Source: Ectothiorhodospiraceae bacterium (GTDB taxonomy: Bacteria > Pseudomonadota > Gammaproteobacteria > Nitrococcales > Aquisalimonadaceae). From it: a DNA stretch of 64,000 nt. Positions 60,531 to 64,000 of the stretch are shown here, one piece after another; within the stretch, counting starts at the first letter, position 1, and every line of letters starts with the position of its first letter. The stretch spans positions 1-64,000 of the forward strand of contig PXAT01000185.1 of NCBI GenBank assembly GCA_003565775.1, in the 5' to 3' direction. The translations under genes were made by a program, and so were the position numbers. The notes beneath the pieces were generated by a model, which made no database searches, had not been told where the DNA came from, and saw only the letters and a list, made by a program, of their open reading frames with translations.

Positions 60531-61463
60531 ATGGATCAAGCCGTCATCTGCCTGATGGGGCCGACCGCTTGCGGCAAGACCGATCTGGCCGTGGAGCTGG
60601 CACAACATCGACCGCTGGATATCATCAGCGTTGATTCGGCCATGGTCTACCGCGGCATGGATATCGGCACGGCCAAACCGGACCCGGAGGTCCTGGCGCG
60701 GGCGCCGCATGCGCTGATCGATATCTGCGACCCGCTCGAGAGCTACTCGGCGGCCCGGTTCCGGGAGCATGCCCTCGCCGAAGTCCGGGCCAGTCATGCC
60801 CGCGGTCGCATTCCCCTGCTGGTGGGTGGCACCATGCTGTATTTCCGGGCGCTGCGCTGCGGACTGTCCGATGTGCCGCCAGCGGATCCGGAAATCCGTG
60901 ATGCCCTGACCGCGGAGGCCGAGGAGCGCGGCTGGGCGGCTCTGCATGCCGAGCTCGCCGGCATCGATCCGGCCGCCGCGCAGCGCATCCACATGCGCGA
61001 TGCGCAGCGTATTCAGCGGGCGCTGGAGGTGTTCCGGCTTACCGGGCAGCCGATGTCCGCCTTGCAGGCAACGCGTCAGCGCCCGCCCGGTCTGGCTTTT
61101 TTCAATCTGGCTCTGATGCCGGGCCGGCGGGAGCAACTGCATGGGCGCATCGAACAGCGCTTCCGCTCGATGCTTGACCACGGATTGATCGACGAAGTGC
61201 AGGCCTTGCGCCGGATTGACGGGCTGGGGCTGAACCACCCGTCCATGCGCGCGGTCGGATATCGGCAGGTCTGGCAGTACCTGGACGGTGAATACGATCG
61301 GGAGACGATGACCTGGCGCGGCATCTTTGCCAGTCGCCAGTTCGCCAAACGCCAGCTGACCTGGCTGCGTGCGGAGCGGGAGCTTTGCACGCTTGAGGCG
61401 GAGGCGACAGATCTTCCGATCCGCGCACTGGCAATGATTGATCGCTGGCTGACGGAGCACTGA
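60531..61463 (+). CDS. miaA: tRNA dimethylallyltransferase
   Basis: 310 residues. It adds dimethylallyl to A37 of tRNAs reading UNN codons. P-loop GPTACGKTDLAVELA is at the N-terminus, then DSAMVYRGMDIGTAKP, LLVGGTMLYFRALRCGLSDVPPADP and AVGYRQVWQYL. The ATG at 60531 has GAGGGAG 5 bases upstream; a GTG at 60519 is less likely. It lies in the conserved mutL-miaA-hfq-hflX row. Confidence 0.96.
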   Translation: MDQAVICLMGPTACGKTDLAVELAQHRPLDIISVDSAMVYRGMDIGTAKPDPEVLARAPHALIDICDPLESYSAARFREHALAEVRASHARGRIPLLVGGTMLYFRALRCGLSDVPPADPEIRDALTAEAEERGWAALHAELAGIDPAAAQRIHMRDAQRIQRALEVFRLTGQPMSALQATRQRPPGLAFFNLALMPGRREQLHGRIEQRFRSMLDHGLIDEVQALRRIDGLGLNHPSMRAVGYRQVWQYLDGEYDRETMTWRGIFASRQFAKRQLTWLRAERELCTLEAEATDLPIRALAMIDRWLTEH

Positions 61464-61666
61464 TCTGCTGCCACGCTTGTGTCAGCGTCTCCGCAGGGCC
61501 TTGATACCGCGCATATTCGCCTACACTTCATTGCCGAAGGGCGGTCGTTCGCCTGTGATAGACTCATTTTTTTGGCGACGATTGTGGGTTTGGGTGACCC
61601 TTTGCGAGAGCCCCCGCAGACGTCGTTAAAAATAACAAATGATCGGTTTTTCAAGGGGTCAGCCAA

Positions 61667-61927
61667 ATGTCCAAGGGGCAGTCTTTACAAGAGCCATTTC
61701 TCAACGCGCTGCGCAAGGAGCGGATTCCGGTCGCCATTTATCTGGTCAACGGCATCAAGTTGCAGGGGCAGATCGAATCTTTCGATCAGTTCGTGGTGTT
61801 GTTGAAAAATACCGTGAGCCAGATGGTCTACAAGCACGCCATCTCGACGATTGTCCCGGCGCGCAACGTCAAGCTCGCACCCGCCGAGCCGGAAAAGTCC
61901 CCCGGGCCCGATCTTGGTAACACCTGA
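61667..61927 (+). CDS. hfq: RNA-binding protein Hfq
   Basis: 86 residues. Sm1 region [43 protein letters not shown]-like and Sm2 motif [11 protein letters not shown] are intact, so it should form the hexameric sRNA chaperone. The C-terminal tail is short ([20 protein letters not shown]). The 203-base leader is AT-rich near the gene, and a weak promoter candidate (TTGCCG, 17 bases, TGTGAT) lies around 61532-61560. The end overlaps the hflX start. Confidence 0.97.
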   Translation: MSKGQSLQEPFLNALRKERIPVAIYLVNGIKLQGQIESFDQFVVLLKNTVSQMVYKHAISTIVPARNVKLAPAEPEKSPGPDLGNT

Positions 61928-63242
61928 CAGCCGCGCCTCGGGCGCGTCCGAACTGCAGCTCTTCGATCGTCCCACCGGTGGCGAGGGAGCGCTGCTGGTT
62001 CATATCGATACCGGAGACGCGGACGACGATCTGGCCCGCGCCGAGATCATTGCGCTGGCCGAGTCGGCCGGCGCGGATATTCGCGACATCATCAGCGTCT
62101 CTCGCCGGCGCCCGGATCCGCGCACCTTCGTCGGTAGCGGCAAGGTCGAGGAACTGGCGGCGCTGGTGGCCAGTCACGAGGCTGCCCTGGTGATCGTCAA
62201 CCATGCGCTCTCGCCCAGTCAGGAACGCAATCTCGAACGGGCACTGAGTTGCCAGGTCATCGACCGTACCGGACTGATCCTGGATATCTTTGCCCAGCGC
62301 GCGCGAACCCATGAAGGCAAATTGCAGGTCGAACTGGCGCAGCTGCGACATGTGGCAACGCGCCTGGTGCGCGGCTGGACCCATCTGGAGCGACAGAAAG
62401 GCGGCATCGGCATGCGCGGGCCGGGCGAGACCCAGCTCGAGACCGACCGCCGACTGCTCGGGATCCGGATCAAGCAGCTGGAACGGCGTCTGGCGCGAGT
62501 GCGTCAGCAGCGCGCCCAGGGGCGGCAGTCCCGTCGGCGCCGGGAGTTGCCCACGGTTTCTCTCGTCGGGTATACCAATGCCGGCAAGTCCACCCTGTTC
62601 AATCGCCTGACCGAAGCCGCTGTCTATGCCGACGACCGGTTGTTCGCGACGCTGGACACGACGCTGCGGCGGCTGGAGCTGGGCAACGACGAGCCTGTGA
62701 TCCTCGCGGATACCGTCGGCTTCATCCGGGATCTGCCGCACCAGCTGGTGGCGGCATTCCGCTCGACGCTGGAAGAGGCGGCGGAATCGGACCTGCTGCT
62801 GCATGTGGTGGATGCCGGTGACGAGGGCTGGCGCGATAGTATCGCGCAGGTCGAACTCGTCCTGGAGGAAATCGGCGCCCTTGATCTGCCACGGCTGCTG
62901 GTTTTCAACAAGATTGACCAGACCGGGGCTGCTGCCGGACGCCGCACCGTGGAACCGGATGCTCGCGAAGAGGTCTGGGTATCAGCAGCCACGGGTGACG
63001 GTCTTGATGGCCTGCTCGATGCCATTCGTGAATCGGTCGGCGAGGACCGGCTTTACGGCACCGTCTGCCTGGCCCCGGAAGAGGGGCGGCTGCGCGCGCG
63101 CCTGTACGAGCTGGGTGCCGTGGTCGCGGAACGGCCGCAGGATGACGGGCAGATTGCCATGGAGCTTGCGGTGAAGCGTCGGGACTATCAGCAGCTGGTC
63201 AAGCGCGACGGACTTCGTGCCGATCTTCTGCCCGCAGCCTAG
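61914..63242 (+). CDS. hflX: GTPase HflX
   Basis: 442 residues from a TTG at 61914 (E. coli 426). A ribosome-splitting GTPase. The N-terminal glycine-rich domain has [33 protein letters not shown] and [20 protein letters not shown] precede the G domain with [15 protein letters not shown] (G1), [14 protein letters not shown] (G3) and FNKID (G4). The TTG overlaps hfq by 14 bases; ATGs before it read into hfq in another frame and are not conserved. The exact start is uncertain, the identity is not. Confidence 0.94.
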   Translation: MVTPDSRASGASELQLFDRPTGGEGALLVHIDTGDADDDLARAEIIALAESAGADIRDIISVSRRRPDPRTFVGSGKVEELAALVASHEAALVIVNHALSPSQERNLERALSCQVIDRTGLILDIFAQRARTHEGKLQVELAQLRHVATRLVRGWTHLERQKGGIGMRGPGETQLETDRRLLGIRIKQLERRLARVRQQRAQGRQSRRRRELPTVSLVGYTNAGKSTLFNRLTEAAVYADDRLFATLDTTLRRLELGNDEPVILADTVGFIRDLPHQLVAAFRSTLEEAAESDLLLHVVDAGDEGWRDSIAQVELVLEEIGALDLPRLLVFNKIDQTGAAAGRRTVEPDAREEVWVSAATGDGLDGLLDAIRESVGEDRLYGTVCLAPEEGRLRARLYELGAVVAERPQDDGQIAMELAVKRRDYQQLVKRDGLRADLLPAA

Positions 63243-63549
63243 ACCCGCTTCCCGGGTCGCATCAGGGTGGCGTCAGCGGTGGAACGGTTTGCGCCGATCG
63301 TCTTGTCCATGGCTTGCCACGACGGCTACAATGCTCGGGTTGGCGTCTGCGGAATTCGCCATGCCCTGTCAGAACGCGATGTCGCATCGCTGGAGTTGAA
63401 GGTTGATCCGGTCCCACCGGACGAATGCGCCCGTAACGGGGCGTGTTCGCAAGTCGAAACGCCCACCCGTCCAAGTAACGCATGCCGACCCGCCAGGGCG
63501 GCGGCCGCACGACGACCGGGCCGCTGAGTTGTGAATAACGGAGAACACT
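63243..63549. other. Intergenic region before hflK
   Basis: 307 bases with no supportable gene and no clear repeat-family end. It probably carries an hflKC promoter; I can see no strong -35/-10 pair. Confidence 0.35.
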
Positions 63550-64000
63550 ATGTCCTGGAATGAGCCCGGTCGCGGCAACCGCGATCCCTGGGGAAGCTCC
63601 GGCAATCAAGGGCCGCCGGATCTCGACGAGGTGGTCAAGAAGCTGCGCGGGAAATTCGGTGGCCTGTTCGGCGGTCGCGGTAATGGCGACGGCGGCGGTA
63701 ACGGAGCCGATGGCGGTGACGGCGGCGGCTCGTCCGGCCTGGGCGGCGCCGGCATCGGCATCATTGTCGGGATCGTGGGCCTGGTCTGGCTGGCCTCCGG
63801 CATTTACATCATCGACGAAGGTTTCCGCGGTGTGGAGCTGCGTTTCGGCGCCTACACGCGAACCACGACCCCGGGGCCGCACTGGCACCCGCCGTATCCG
63901 ATCGGTTCGGTGGAGCGGGTCAATACCGAGCAGCGCCGGGTGGCGGAAATCGGCTATCAGAGCGTGTCCGGTGACCGTACCCAGAAGGTCGCCCGGGAAG
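63550..64000 (+). CDS. hflK: FtsH protease regulator HflK, N-terminal part (cut by window edge)
   Basis: The first 150 codons. A Gly/Asn-rich cytoplasmic start (MSWNEPGRGNRDPWG, then PPDLDEVVKKLRGKFGGLFGG) and a long Gly/Asp run lead to one transmembrane helix (IGIIVGIVGLVWLASGIYII) and the SPFH domain beginning DEGFRGVELRFGAYTRTTTPGPHWH. HflK with HflC surrounds the FtsH protease. The ATG has GGAG 7 bases upstream. The following hflX-hflK-hflC order is expected but runs off the window. Confidence 0.93.
   Translation, partial: MSWNEPGRGNRDPWGSSGNQGPPDLDEVVKKLRGKFGGLFGGRGNGDGGGNGADGGDGGGSSGLGGAGIGIIVGIVGLVWLASGIYIIDEGFRGVELRFGAYTRTTTPGPHWHPPYPIGSVERVNTEQRRVAEIGYQSVSGDRTQKVARE

Overview
The window looks like a chromosomal segment of a high-GC gammaproteobacterium. 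Most genes are conserved and the synteny is typical of the class: pepA-holC-valS opposite lptFG, pcnB-folK-panB-panC-panD, nnr-tsaE-amidase-mutL-miaA-hfq-hflX-hflK, and purM-purN opposite a DUF2066 gene. A phasin and a DcaP-like porin suggest polyhydroxyalkanoate storage and an aerobic heterotroph. I lean towards the Chromatiales/Ectothiorhodospiraceae side of the Gammaproteobacteria, but no rRNA or marker comparison was possible. No tRNA, rRNA, CRISPR array, phage or intact transposase gene is visible.

Layout, left to right. 1-6.5 kb: a porin cut by the window edge, a phasin with a good promoter and terminator, a large periplasmic lytic transglycosylase, a PH-domain membrane protein, a remnant resembling the PhnE C-terminus, and ilvD. 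6.5-11.2 kb: two small membrane or stress-type proteins, a dispersed palindromic repeat, a three-gene unit (CstA-like transporter, small protein ending in Cys-Cys, ArsA/Get3-like ATPase) and a Nudix hydrolase. 11.8-18 kb: a PBP4-type peptidase, a MATE exporter, two half-size permeases, an amidase and a membrane-anchored unknown. 18-28 kb: rlmKL, a MOSC protein, purT, dcd, purN, purM, a DUF2066 protein, a DUF481 outer-membrane protein and hda. 28-35 kb: wrbA, an ArsC-like reductase, acyP, two tandem c-type cytochromes, an epimerase, a second lytic transglycosylase, proS and a DUF4124 protein. 35-47 kb: ilvH-ilvC, pssA, a family 4 uracil-DNA glycosylase, rimI, a DUF2970 protein, valS, holC, pepA, lptF and lptG. 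47-53 kb: an RDD protein, pcnB, folK, a deoxynucleoside kinase and panBCD. 53-64 kb: a HemD-like protein, queG, nnr, tsaE, a cell-wall amidase, mutL, miaA, hfq, hflX and the start of hflK.

How they fit together. Branched-chain amino acid and pantothenate synthesis are well represented (ilvD, ilvH, ilvC, panB, panC, panD), but the acetolactate synthase large subunit is absent from its usual place before ilvH. Purine synthesis has both formate- and folate-dependent GAR transformylases (purT, purN). Many genes are in tight operons with 1-4 base stop/start overlaps, and several use TTG or GTG starts.

Two observations stand out. One is the cstA / Cys-Cys small protein / ArsA-like ATPase operon at 7490-10515, a transporter with an unusual ATPase and a possible two-cysteine partner. 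The other is a family of mosaic intergenic repeats with inverted ends related to AAGGAAACGCTGAT. It occurs about ten times in the window, and its ends repeatedly sit on or directly against the stop codons of flanking genes.
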